Shown: positions 7,366-13,512 of the stretch, piece after piece | How the letters are laid out: each line of letters opens with the position of its first letter | Position numbering within the stretch: position 1 is the stretch's first letter | DNA from: Paracoccaceae bacterium | GTDB lineage: Bacteria; Pseudomonadota; Alphaproteobacteria; Rhodobacterales; Rhodobacteraceae | Assembly (NCBI GenBank): GCA_024304875.1 | Contig: JAMWZF010000047.1 | Location: 1 to 13,567 of the forward strand | DNA length: 13,567 nucleotides | Direction: 5' to 3' | Position numbers and translations under genes: made by a program | Notes under the pieces: model-generated | What the model was told of the DNA's origin: nothing | Database searches by the model: none | The model's input: the letters and a program-made list of their open reading frames with translations, nothing else

Positions 7366-7393
7366 AGCCTAGGGCCGCCCCCCTGCCCGGCAA
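7366..7393 (-). promoter_or_regulatory. Candidate promoter for the VOC gene
   Basis: TTGCCG (7393-7388) and TAGGCT (7371-7366) are separated by 16 bases on the minus strand, about 32 bases upstream of the ATG. The rpsD terminator lies just upstream, so the gene needs its own promoter. Hexamers match consensus only partly. Confidence 0.35.
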
Positions 7394-7435
7394 GCGGCGC
7401 CGGCGGACAGGGTCTGTGCGCGAGGGGCGCCAACG

Positions 7436-7462
7436 AAAAAGGCCGCCCCCGAGGGAGCGGCC
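7436..7462 (-). terminator. Rho-independent terminator of rpsD
   Basis: On the minus strand GGCCGC and GCGGCC, extended inward by further C-G pairs, form a strong hairpin that runs straight into TTTTT. It starts 23 bases after the rpsD stop codon. This is the only textbook intrinsic terminator in the window. Confidence 0.9.
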
Positions 7463-7485
7463 CGAATCCTGGCACCGGAACCGGA

Positions 7486-8106
7486 TCAGTTCTGGGCGTA
7501 GTATTCGATGACGAGGTTCGGCTCCATCTGCACCGCGTAGGGCACGTCGCCAAGGCCGGGGGTCCGGACGAAGGTGGCGGTCATCTTGGAGTGGTCGACG
7601 TCGAGGTAGTCCGGCACGTCCCGCTCGGGCAGGCCGGCGGCCTCGAGGACCAGGGCCAGCTGCTTGGACTTCTCGCGGACCTCGATCACGTCACCTTCCT
7701 GCACCCGGTAGGAGGGGATGTTGACGCGCTTGCCGTTCACCAGGACGTGGCCGTGGTTCACGAACTGGCGGGCGGCGAAGACGGTCGGCACGAACTTGGC
7801 GCGGTAGACCACGGCGTCGAGGCGGCGCTCGAGCAGGCCGATCAGGTTCTCGCCGGTGTCGCCCTTGACCCGGGCGGCCTCGGTGTAGATGCGCTTGAAC
7901 TGCTTCTCGGTCAGATCGCCGTAGTAGCCCTTCAGCTTCTGCTTGGCGCGCAGCTGGAGGCCGAAGTCGGACATCTTGCCCTTGCGGCGCTGGCCGTGCT
8001 GGCCGGGGCCGTATTCGCGGCGGTTGACCGGGGACTTGGGGCGACCCCAGATGTTCTCGCCCATCCGGCGGTCGATCTTGTACTTGGCAGAGGTGCGTTT
8101 GGTCAC
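7486..8106 (-). CDS. rpsD: 30S ribosomal protein S4
   Basis: The 206-residue protein is a full-length S4: N-terminal TKRTSAKYKIDRRMGENIWG, the PGQHGQRRKGKMSDFGLQLR region (residues 34-53) and the S4 RNA-binding domain at about 94-157 with RRLDAVVYRAKF and FVNHGHVLVNGKRVNIPSY. It binds 16S rRNA early in small-subunit assembly and lies near the mRNA entry site. There is no N-terminal zinc-type cysteine cluster. The start is GTG at 8106: it gives the alphaproteobacterial N-terminus, with AAGGAG 8 bases upstream, while the upstream in-frame sequence is not S4-like. The gene is single, outside any ribosomal protein cluster, with its own promoter and terminator. Its leader can fold so that the ribosome binding site is paired, which could allow feedback by S4. 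Confidence 0.98.
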   Translation of the reverse strand: MTKRTSAKYKIDRRMGENIWGRPKSPVNRREYGPGQHGQRRKGKMSDFGLQLRAKQKLKGYYGDLTEKQFKRIYTEAARVKGDTGENLIGLLERRLDAVVYRAKFVPTVFAARQFVNHGHVLVNGKRVNIPSYRVQEGDVIEVREKSKQLALVLEAAGLPERDVPDYLDVDHSKMTATFVRTPGLGDVPYAVQMEPNLVIEYYAQN

Positions 8107-8116
8107 CGTCTGATCT

Positions 8117-8137
8117 CCTTCGTTCAGGTTTCGAAGG
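8117..8137 (-). promoter_or_regulatory. rpsD leader hairpin that pairs the ribosome binding site
   Basis: In the mRNA CCTTCG pairs perfectly with CGAAGG across a 9-base loop. The AAGG of the second arm is part of the AAGGAG ribosome binding site for the GTG at 8106. A second small hairpin, CCTGG/CCAGG with a 6-base loop, lies upstream at 8151-8166. Known S4 proteins in other phyla repress translation by binding leader RNA; whether this leader is such a site is inference. Confidence 0.45.
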
Positions 8138-8212
8138 GCGTTGTCCTCTTCCTGGATTTGGCCAGGTCGACAGGCATCCCCTTGCGGAGGCCACCAACAC
8201 CAATGAACGCGC

Positions 8213-8241
8213 CGCTTAGACGGACCCGCGGGGCCTGTCAA
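8213..8241 (-). promoter_or_regulatory. Promoter of rpsD
   Basis: A perfect -35 TTGACA (8241-8236) and a 17-base spacer lead to TAAGCG (8218-8213). Transcription would begin near 8206, giving a leader of about 100 bases. The -35 lies in the middle of a perfect inverted repeat, GGCCTGT-CA-ACAGGCC at 8232-8247, which begins at the base next to the stop codon of the upstream Hint-domain gene. Confidence 0.65.
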
Positions 8242-8247
8242 CAGGCC

Positions 8248-9300
8248 TCAGGCGGCCTCGTGGCGAAGGAGCGCCACTTCCGGCGGCTCGAGCATCCGGC
8301 GGGCGTAGGGGCCGTAGTGCATCGGGTCGTCGGCCAGTTCGGGGAAGCTCGCCAGCAGGCCGTCCAGGTCGCGCGGATCGAGCCCCGCCAGCGCGCCATT
8401 CCCGGGATGGAAGCTTTCGGTCTCGACCCCGTTGGCAAAGATCACCTCATGCGCGCCCAGCATGACATGGTGGTAGGTCACCTCGCGGCGGGCCCTCTCG
8501 CGGGTCGCATGCCGCCCGCCGAGCAGATCGGAGGCCGAGGCCAGAACCTCGTCGGTGTTGAAGAGCTCCCGCGCGGCACCGCCGCCCAGCACCACCCGGT
8601 GATCGGGCGAGACGACGAGGGGGGCGACCTGCCCCGGCAGACCAACCAGACGCACGGGCCCGAGGTGGGGCATGGCCTGCAGCCGGGCGCCGGTGATCCG
8701 CCTCGTCCCGGTCCAGAGCACCTCCTGCACGCCGCTGTCGCGGGTCTTGAGGCGGGTGCCGAGGGTGACCTCCTCGACCGGCATGTCCCCGTGTTCCGTC
8801 GCGATCATCGTGCCCGGCGTGAAACAGACCTGACCGGCGGGGACCGGTCGGGTCCGGGCTTCCCTGCTCAGGTCGATGTCGTGGCTCACGATCCACAGCT
8901 CGGTGCGCCGGGGCGGGATCTCTCCGACGAAGAGGCAGAGCGGATGCGGCGCGGGCCCTGCCTCGATCAGCGTGACGGTCCACAGGTCGTGCCCGTCCGT
9001 CACCTGAAACGCGTTCTCGAAGAGGGGCGTCTCGACCTCGACCTCGTCCAGACGGCGTGTATCCGCCTCGACCGCGCGCAGGAGCCGCCTCACGGTCAGC
9101 GCCGCCCGGCGCCTGAGTTCCCCGATGCCCGCCGCCTCGCCGAGGGGAAGCACGCCGCGCGGACCGTCCACCCGAACCGCCTCCCCCTGCCAGCTCCAGA
9201 CCGCGCCGACCTGCATCGCCGTGAGAGGCGAGGCCACCTGACCGTCCAGTTCCGTCTGTGCCCAAGAGATGACGAACGTGCCGCGAAAGCCCGTTTTCAT
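8248..9300 (-). CDS. Hint (Hedgehog/intein) domain-containing protein
   Basis: The 350-residue protein has a Hint domain from about residue 157 to 302: it opens with VCFTPGTMIATEHGDMPVEE, placing the splicing-type Cys at residue 159, has VVSPDHRVVL with His234, and ends with HHVMLGAHEVIFANG and ETESFHPG (His277, His278, His284). Hint domains catalyse N-S acyl shift and self-cleavage. Many proteins of this kind in marine alphaproteobacteria carry the domain near the C-terminus, and their target is unknown. Residues 1-156 look like a beta-rich region (VTDGHDLWTVTLIEAG, ELWIVSHDID) I cannot name. No signal peptide is visible. There is no C-extein Cys/Ser/Thr junction of a true intein; 50 residues follow the domain. 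The ATG at 9300 has only a weak upstream purine run, so the start is uncertain. Confidence 0.82.
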   Translation of the reverse strand: MKTGFRGTFVISWAQTELDGQVASPLTAMQVGAVWSWQGEAVRVDGPRGVLPLGEAAGIGELRRRAALTVRRLLRAVEADTRRLDEVEVETPLFENAFQVTDGHDLWTVTLIEAGPAPHPLCLFVGEIPPRRTELWIVSHDIDLSREARTRPVPAGQVCFTPGTMIATEHGDMPVEEVTLGTRLKTRDSGVQEVLWTGTRRITGARLQAMPHLGPVRLVGLPGQVAPLVVSPDHRVVLGGGAARELFNTDEVLASASDLLGGRHATRERARREVTYHHVMLGAHEVIFANGVETESFHPGNGALAGLDPRDLDGLLASFPELADDPMHYGPYARRMLEPPEVALLRHEAA

Positions 9301-9533
9301 GCCTGCAAAACCCGCCTGATTGTCTTTTTTCTACCTCAAGGCGCCAACCTCTTCGGATCGGTCGCCTGTGAAAAGGCTATCAGGGCGGATTTGCGTCGAT
9401 CAAGGCGCTTCAAGAACGGGTCGCAAGATATTCTCTTGACGTGAGTTTTTCCGGTCGCACTTGGTTAAGTGCGCGATTGGACCGGATCGCTTAGTGCCAA
9501 GCGGTGATTTCACTTATCGGACAGCAGCCGGTC
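9301..9533. other. 233-base spacer between nrdJ and the Hint gene
   Basis: No convincing gene is seen here. The left half (9301-9440) is less GC-rich than its surroundings, with a T6 run at 9323-9328 and no strong promoter for the Hint gene. The right half holds several inverted repeats, described as a separate entry. No T-run follows a hairpin in the nrdJ direction, so an intrinsic terminator is lacking and read-through into the Hint gene is possible. Confidence 0.6.
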
Positions 9534-9534
9534 C
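9451..9534. repeat. Cluster of inverted repeats downstream of nrdJ with competing stems
   Basis: CGCACTT-GGTT-AAGTGCG (9456-9473) is a perfect 7-bp hairpin, flanked by CCGGT (9451-9455) and ACCGG (9481-9485), which can extend it. GGACCGG (9479-9485) can instead pair with CCGGTCC (9528-9534), enclosing CGCTT/AAGCG (9488-9503) and GTG/CAC (9504-9513). The two outer stems share the bases 9479-9485 and exclude each other. CCGGTCC includes the first base of the nrdJ stop triplet as read on the plus strand. Confidence 0.5.
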
Positions 9535-11795
9535 TAGCCGCATTTGGAGTAGCCGCAGGCCGCGCAGGTCATGCACCCCTCGACCATTCGCACCTCGTAG
9601 GAGCCGCAGGAGGAACAGGCCTTGCCCTTCTTGGGGCTGAGGCTGACCACCTCGGCCTGCGGGTCGGTCTTGAGGCCCAGCCCCTCGCCCGCAAGGAAGC
9701 CGATCTGGACCAGGTGCCGCTCGATCACCCCGCCGATGGCGGCGAGGATCGAGGGGATGTACTTGCCCTTGATCCAGGCCCCGCCGCGGGGGTCGAAGAC
9801 GGCCTTCAGTTCCTCGACCACGAAGCTGACGTCTCCGCCCCGCCGGAACACGGCCGAGATCATCCGGGTCAGCGCCACGGTCCAGGCAAAATGCTCCATG
9901 TTCTTGGAGTTGATGAAGATCTCGAACGGACGGCGGCGCCCGTCCACCACGATGTCGTTGATCGTGATGTAGATCGCATGCTCGCTGTCGGGCCACTTCA
10001 GCTTGTAGGTCGCGCCGTCGAGTTCGGCCGGCCGATCGAGCGGCTCGGAGCTGTAGACGGCGTCGTCATTGGCGGGGGCGACCGGCACCGGCTGAGACTC
10101 CGCCGTGACGCTGAGGACGCTGCCGGTCACGTCATTGGGGCGATAGGTCGTGCAGCCTTTGCAGCCGCTGTCCCAGGCCTCCATGTAGACGTCCTTGAAG
10201 GCCTCGAAGTCGATGTCGGCGGGGCAGTTGATCGTCTTGGAGATCGAACTGTCGACCCACTTCTGCGCCGCGGCCTGCATGCGGACGTGGTCCAGCGGCG
10301 GCAGGGTCTGGGCGTTGACGAAATAGTCGGGGAGTTCGGCGTCGCCGTGGGTGTCGCGCCAGAGCTTGACCGCGTAGTCGACGACTTCCTCCTCCTTCGA
10401 GGAGCCGTCCTTAATCAGCACCCGACGATTGTAGCTGTAGGCGAAGACGGGCTCGATGCCCGACGAGACGTTGCCGGCCAGCAGGCTGATCGTCCCCGTG
10501 GGCGCGATCGAGGTCAGCAGCGCGTTGCGGATGCCGTGTTCCGCGATTTCACTTTTCACATCTTCGTCCATGTGAACGAGGCTGCCGGAGGCCAGGTACT
10601 TGTCCTTGTCGAACAACGGGAAGGCCCCCCGCTCCTTCGCCAGCCCCACCGACGCGAGGTAGGCCGCCCGCGCGATGCGCTTCATCACCGCCTCGGTCCA
10701 GCCGGCCGCCTCTTCGGAGCCATATCGCAGCCCGACCATCAGAAGCGCGTCTGCCAGCCCCGTGACGCCGAGGCCGATCCGCCGCTTGGCCGCCGCTTCC
10801 TGCGCCTGCGCCTCCAGCGGAAAGCGCGAGGCGTCGACCACGTTGTCCATCATCCGAACGGCCGTCGCGACGAGGTCGTCCAGCGCCGCCTCGTCCAGCG
10901 CAGCGGCATCCGAGAACGGCTCCGTCACCAGCCGCGAGAGGTTCACCGAGCCCAGAAGGCAGGCGCCATAGGGCGGCAGGGGCTGCTCGCCGCAGGGATT
11001 TGTGGCCGCGATATCCTCGACGTAGGCGAGGTTGTTCATCTGGTTGATCCGGTCGATGAAGATCACCCCCGGCTCGGCGTAGTCGTAGGTCGACCGCATG
11101 ATCGCGTCCCAAAGCTCGCGGGCGCGGACGGTGCGGAAGGTCTTGCCGCCGAAGCTGAGGTCCCAGGCCCCGTCGGCCTTGACCGCGGCCATGAAGTCGT
11201 CGGTCACGAGGACGGACATGTTGAACATGCGCAGACGGGCCGGGTCGGACTTGGCGGCGATGAAGGCCTCGATGTCCGGGTGGTCGCAGCGCATGGTCGC
11301 CATCATCGCGCCCCGCCGCGAGCCGGCGGACATGATCGTGCGGCACATGGCGTCCCACACGTCCATGAAGGAGAGCGGGCCCGAGGCGTCGGCGGCCACG
11401 CCGGTCACGGTGGCGCCCTTGGGCCGGATGGTGGAGAAGTCGTACCCGATCCCCCCTCCCTGCTGCATCGTCAGCGCCGCCTCCTTCAGCGACTCGAAGA
11501 TCCCGGCCATGCTGTCGGGAATCGTGCCCATGACGAAGCAGTTGAACAGGGTCACCGAGCGGTCGGTTCCCGCCCCCGCGATGATCCGGCCGGCGGGGAG
11601 GAACTTGAAGTCCTCGAGTGCGCCGTAGAACTTGGGCTGCCAGGCCTCGGGGTCGTCCTCGACCGCCGCCAGGGCGGTGGCGATACGGGCCCAGGTGTCC
11701 TCGACCGTGCCGTCCAGGGCCGCGCCCTCGGCATCCTTGAGCCGGTACTTCATGTCCCAGATCTGCTCGGCAATGGGGGCGGCGAATCTGGTCAT
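9534..11795 (-). CDS. nrdJ: Adenosylcobalamin-dependent ribonucleotide reductase (class II)
   Basis: The 753-residue enzyme reduces ribonucleotides to deoxyribonucleotides using adenosylcobalamin. The redox pair is Cys86 (LFNCFVMG) with Cys279 (GACLLGSVNLS); the thiyl radical residue is Cys268 in ATNPCGEQPLPP, with Asn266 and Glu270. The 11-residue spacing of Cys268 and Cys279 equals that of the Thermotoga enzyme. TSIAPTGTISLLAGNVSSGIEP-type substrate-loop sequence and CKGCTTYRPND follow. After a linker comes a domain including FEIFINSKNMEHFAWTVALT, and the protein ends in a cysteine cluster (Cys727, 730, 741, 744, 747, 752), probably a zinc site or the thiol relay that re-reduces the active site. 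GAGGAG lies 8 bases before the ATG. No class I partner subunit is nearby, and none is needed. The promoter carries two NrdR-like boxes. Confidence 0.97.
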   Translation of the reverse strand: MTRFAAPIAEQIWDMKYRLKDAEGAALDGTVEDTWARIATALAAVEDDPEAWQPKFYGALEDFKFLPAGRIIAGAGTDRSVTLFNCFVMGTIPDSMAGIFESLKEAALTMQQGGGIGYDFSTIRPKGATVTGVAADASGPLSFMDVWDAMCRTIMSAGSRRGAMMATMRCDHPDIEAFIAAKSDPARLRMFNMSVLVTDDFMAAVKADGAWDLSFGGKTFRTVRARELWDAIMRSTYDYAEPGVIFIDRINQMNNLAYVEDIAATNPCGEQPLPPYGACLLGSVNLSRLVTEPFSDAAALDEAALDDLVATAVRMMDNVVDASRFPLEAQAQEAAAKRRIGLGVTGLADALLMVGLRYGSEEAAGWTEAVMKRIARAAYLASVGLAKERGAFPLFDKDKYLASGSLVHMDEDVKSEIAEHGIRNALLTSIAPTGTISLLAGNVSSGIEPVFAYSYNRRVLIKDGSSKEEEVVDYAVKLWRDTHGDAELPDYFVNAQTLPPLDHVRMQAAAQKWVDSSISKTINCPADIDFEAFKDVYMEAWDSGCKGCTTYRPNDVTGSVLSVTAESQPVPVAPANDDAVYSSEPLDRPAELDGATYKLKWPDSEHAIYITINDIVVDGRRRPFEIFINSKNMEHFAWTVALTRMISAVFRRGGDVSFVVEELKAVFDPRGGAWIKGKYIPSILAAIGGVIERHLVQIGFLAGEGLGLKTDPQAEVVSLSPKKGKACSSCGSYEVRMVEGCMTCAACGYSKCG

Positions 11796-11826
11796 CGGGG
11801 CGACTCCTCGGCGGTGGGGGCAGGAG

Positions 11827-11873
11827 AAAGAACATATTGTGAACCTCCGCCAGAGTCAAACCACATGTGGTGG
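11827..11873 (-). promoter_or_regulatory. Pair of NrdR-like boxes upstream of nrdJ
   Basis: Read on the plus strand, AAAGAACATATTGTGA (11827-11842) matches the NrdR consensus ACACWATATATWGTGT at 12 of 16 positions and AAACCACATGTGGTGG (11858-11873) at 10 of 16. The gap is 15 bases and the centres are 31 bp apart, three helical turns, which is the spacing usual for NrdR pairs. NrdR is the nucleotide-sensing repressor of ribonucleotide reductase genes. The proximal box covers the nrdJ -10 element and the distal box overlaps the -35 edge. Confidence 0.72.
11831..11859 (-). promoter_or_regulatory. Promoter of nrdJ
   Basis: TTGACT (11859-11854), a 17-base spacer and TATGTT (11836-11831) form a good sigma-70 promoter. 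Transcription would start near 11824, leaving a leader of about 29 bases. That is far too short for a cobalamin riboswitch. A weak 5-bp pairing of CTCCT with the AGGAG ribosome binding site (11822-11826 with 11804-11808) is possible. Confidence 0.68.
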
Positions 11874-11880
11874 CCGCCCC

Positions 11881-11908
11881 TTGCGGTCGGGACCAACTGG
11901 TCTACCCT
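11881..11908 (+). promoter_or_regulatory. Candidate promoter for a leaderless DUF1489 transcript
   Basis: TTGCGG (11881-11886), 16 bases, then TACCCT (11903-11908). The ATG of the DUF1489 gene begins 7 bases after the -10, just where transcription should start, and no Shine-Dalgarno sequence is present. The spacer is occupied by the perfect dyad GACCA-AC-TGGTC (11891-11902). Confidence 0.42.
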
Positions 11909-11915
11909 ACCCGGC

Positions 11916-12341
11916 ATGCCGAATCTACACCTTCAGAAGCTTTCCGTAGGCACCGAGAGCGTCGAAAGCCTGGCGCTGTGGCAGCAAAGCCCGCGCGCGC
12001 AGACGGACGACGGCTACCCCCGCCACGTGACTCGGATGTGGCCCAAGCGGGAGGCGGAGCTGGAGGGCGGCAGCATCTACTGGGTGATCAAGGGCCTGGT
12101 GCAGTGCCGCCAGCCGATCGTCCGACTTGACGAGGTGATCGGCCAGGACGGCATCCGCCGCTGCGCCATCGTTCTGGCGCCCGGCCTGATCCGCGTCGCC
12201 CCGACCCGCAAGCGGGCCTTCCAGGGATGGCGCTACCTGACCCCCGAGGATGCCCCCCGCGATCTGCCGAAGGGGCGGGCCGAGGAGCAGACCCTGCCCA
12301 CCGAATTGTCGGCGGCCCTGGCGGAACTCGGCGTGCTCTAG
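11916..12341 (+). CDS. DUF1489 family protein
   Basis: The 141-residue protein matches the alphaproteobacterial DUF1489 pattern: MPNLHLQKLSVG at the start, RMWPKREAELEGGSIYWVIKG at about residues 40-60, LVQCRQPIVRLDE (61-73) and IVLAPGLIRVAPTRKRAFQG around 85-104, where the RAFQGWRYL stretch is the most characteristic. The function of the family is unknown. No signal peptide or membrane segment is seen, so it is probably cytoplasmic. The ATG at 11916 is the family start, but there is no ribosome binding site before it; a -10-like TACCCT ends 7 bases upstream, so the mRNA is probably leaderless. It diverges from nrdJ with 120 bases between the starts, and its upstream region overlaps the region of the NrdR boxes only at a distance. 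Stop is 10 bases from the convergent PAAR-like stop. Confidence 0.85.
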   Translation: MPNLHLQKLSVGTESVESLALWQQSPRAQTDDGYPRHVTRMWPKREAELEGGSIYWVIKGLVQCRQPIVRLDEVIGQDGIRRCAIVLAPGLIRVAPTRKRAFQGWRYLTPEDAPRDLPKGRAEEQTLPTELSAALAELGVL

Positions 12342-12351
12342 GCACCCACTC

Positions 12352-12765
12352 TCAGAACCTGCCGGAGACCACGTCGTTCTCGCTGACCTTGGTGTAGAGC
12401 GCCTCGCTGGGCTGGAAGTTCGGCGGGCCGCAGGCGCCCGAGAGCAGGCCGGTGCTCGACAGGACGACCACCGGAGCGCCATTGCAGAAGCGCATGTTGG
12501 CGCCGGTCACGAAGACGCCCTGAAGCGGATGAGGACAGGCCGGGCACCCCATCGCGTAGGCGGGGACGAAAACCTGTGTCTGGCCCACGACGGCAAGGCT
12601 CTTTCCGTTGATGAGCGGCAGGCCCCCGCCGGGCATGACGGTGCCGATGCCGCCGGCGGACATCACTTGCATGGTCGTGAGCACGGGGAACTCGCCGTGG
12701 TCGATCATGTCGTTGATCGCCGCGACGACCCCCTTGGTGTCCAGGTCCGAAAACTCGGTGATCAT
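12352..12765 (-). CDS. PAAR-like domain protein (orphan)
   Basis: The 137-residue protein resembles small PAAR/PAAR-like spike-tip proteins: a Gly-rich stretch GGIGTVMPGGGLPLINGKS (residues 38-56) with AVVGQTQVFVP, then CPACPHPLQGVFVTGANMRF (74-93) and NGAPVVVLSSTGLLSGACGP (95-114). The two LINGK/FCNGAPV-type repeats and the Cys74, Cys77, His79, Cys94 and Cys112 set could hold a metal as in true PAAR tips. Residues 1-30 look like an acidic helical lead. PAAR proteins cap the puncturing spike of type VI secretion and related contractile machines, sometimes carrying effectors; no effector domain or VgrG, Hcp or sheath gene is here. GGAG lies 8 bases before the ATG. The assignment rests on motif resemblance only, and an unrelated cysteine-bearing protein cannot be excluded. 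Confidence 0.55.
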   Translation of the reverse strand: MITEFSDLDTKGVVAAINDMIDHGEFPVLTTMQVMSAGGIGTVMPGGGLPLINGKSLAVVGQTQVFVPAYAMGCPACPHPLQGVFVTGANMRFCNGAPVVVLSSTGLLSGACGPPNFQPSEALYTKVSENDVVSGRF

Positions 12766-12792
12766 CCGAAATGCTCCAATGCCAATGGCGCC

Positions 12793-12822
12793 AGCCTAGG
12801 CCCGGCCCTGACCCATGGTCAA
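12793..12822 (-). promoter_or_regulatory. Candidate promoter for the PAAR-like gene
   Basis: TTGACC (12822-12817), an 18-base spacer and TAGGCT (12798-12793), about 28 bases before the ATG. The -10 is identical to the one proposed for the VOC gene. The -35 overlaps the dyad TGACC-CAT-GGTCA (12809-12821), directly next to the hisG stop. It would let the gene be expressed apart from hisG. Confidence 0.38.
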
Positions 12823-13512
12823 TCAGCCGATGCGGGCGGTGATCTCGGAGAGCGTGGCGCGCGCGGCGTCGGTCCAGTCGGCGCCGCGGGCGCGGAAGAG
12901 CGTGGCCTGGCTGGCGTGGACCAGCCCGTCGCTGAGGATCTTGAGCCCGTTGGCCCGGAGCGTGTCGCCGGTGGAGGTGATGTCGGCCACGGCCTCGGCC
13001 GTCTCGTTGCGCACCGTGCCCTCGGTCGCGCCCTGGCTGTCGACGAGGGCGTAGTCTGCCACCCCGGCGTCGCGCAGGAATTCCCGCACCAGCCGGTGGT
13101 ATTTCGTGGCGATGCGCAGCCGCGCCCCGTGCCGGCGGCGGAAGGCGGCGGCGGCGGCATCGAGGTCGTCGAGCGTGTCGACGTCGATCCAGCCCTGCGG
13201 CACGGCGATCACGAGGTCCGCCTGGCCGAAGCCGAGGGGGGCGAGCGGTTCGACCTTCTGGTCCCAGGCGACCAGCTTTTCCTCGATCAGGTCCGAGCCG
13301 GTGACGCCGAGGTGGATGCGCCCCGCGGCGAGTTCGCGCGGGATCTCCCCGGCGCTGAGGAGTTGCAGCTCGACGCCCTCGATCCCCTCGACCGTGCCGG
13401 CGTATTCGCGCTCGTCCCCGGTGCGCGACAGGGTGATGCCGCGGGCGGCGAACCAGCCGAAGGTCTTGTCCATCAGCCGTCCCTTGGACGGCACGCCGAG
13501 CCGAAGGGTCAT
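12823..13512 (-). CDS. hisG: ATP phosphoribosyltransferase catalytic subunit, short form
   Basis: The 229-residue protein catalyses the first, committed step of histidine synthesis, joining ATP and PRPP. Motifs are LGVPSKGRLMDKTF at residues 5-18, GVTGSDLIEE (69-78), the IATKYHRLVREFL segment, and the PRPP-binding region EAVADITSTGDTLRANGLK near 172-190. It is the short form, lacking the C-terminal regulatory ACT-like domain; such enzymes act as a complex with HisZ, a histidyl-tRNA synthetase paralogue. This agrees with the upstream frame, which looks like the hisZ tail. The ATG overlaps that stop as ATGA, and GGAGG lies 5 bases upstream, so the two are translationally coupled. Histidine feedback would act through HisZ, by analogy with known complexes. 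No attenuator is visible in the window. Confidence 0.95.
   Translation of the reverse strand: MTLRLGVPSKGRLMDKTFGWFAARGITLSRTGDEREYAGTVEGIEGVELQLLSAGEIPRELAAGRIHLGVTGSDLIEEKLVAWDQKVEPLAPLGFGQADLVIAVPQGWIDVDTLDDLDAAAAAFRRRHGARLRIATKYHRLVREFLRDAGVADYALVDSQGATEGTVRNETAEAVADITSTGDTLRANGLKILSDGLVHASQATLFRARGADWTDAARATLSEITARIG

Noticed and set aside
9477..9536. tRNA-like cloverleaf from the 7-bp GGACCGG/CCGGTCC stem.
   Set aside because: The enclosed span is too short, and no T-arm or anticodon arm of proper size and no GTTCGA-type motif are present.
11796..11915. Cobalamin riboswitch expected before a B12-dependent reductase.
   Set aside because: Only 120 bases separate nrdJ from the divergent gene, the predicted leader is about 29 bases, and no B12-box-like sequence is seen.
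7591..12341. Very long open frames on the plus strand opposite rpsD, the Hint gene and nrdJ.
   Set aside because: Their translations are low-complexity and Arg/Gly/Asp/His-rich with no family pattern, and they mirror well-supported minus-strand genes. They are artefacts of high GC third positions.
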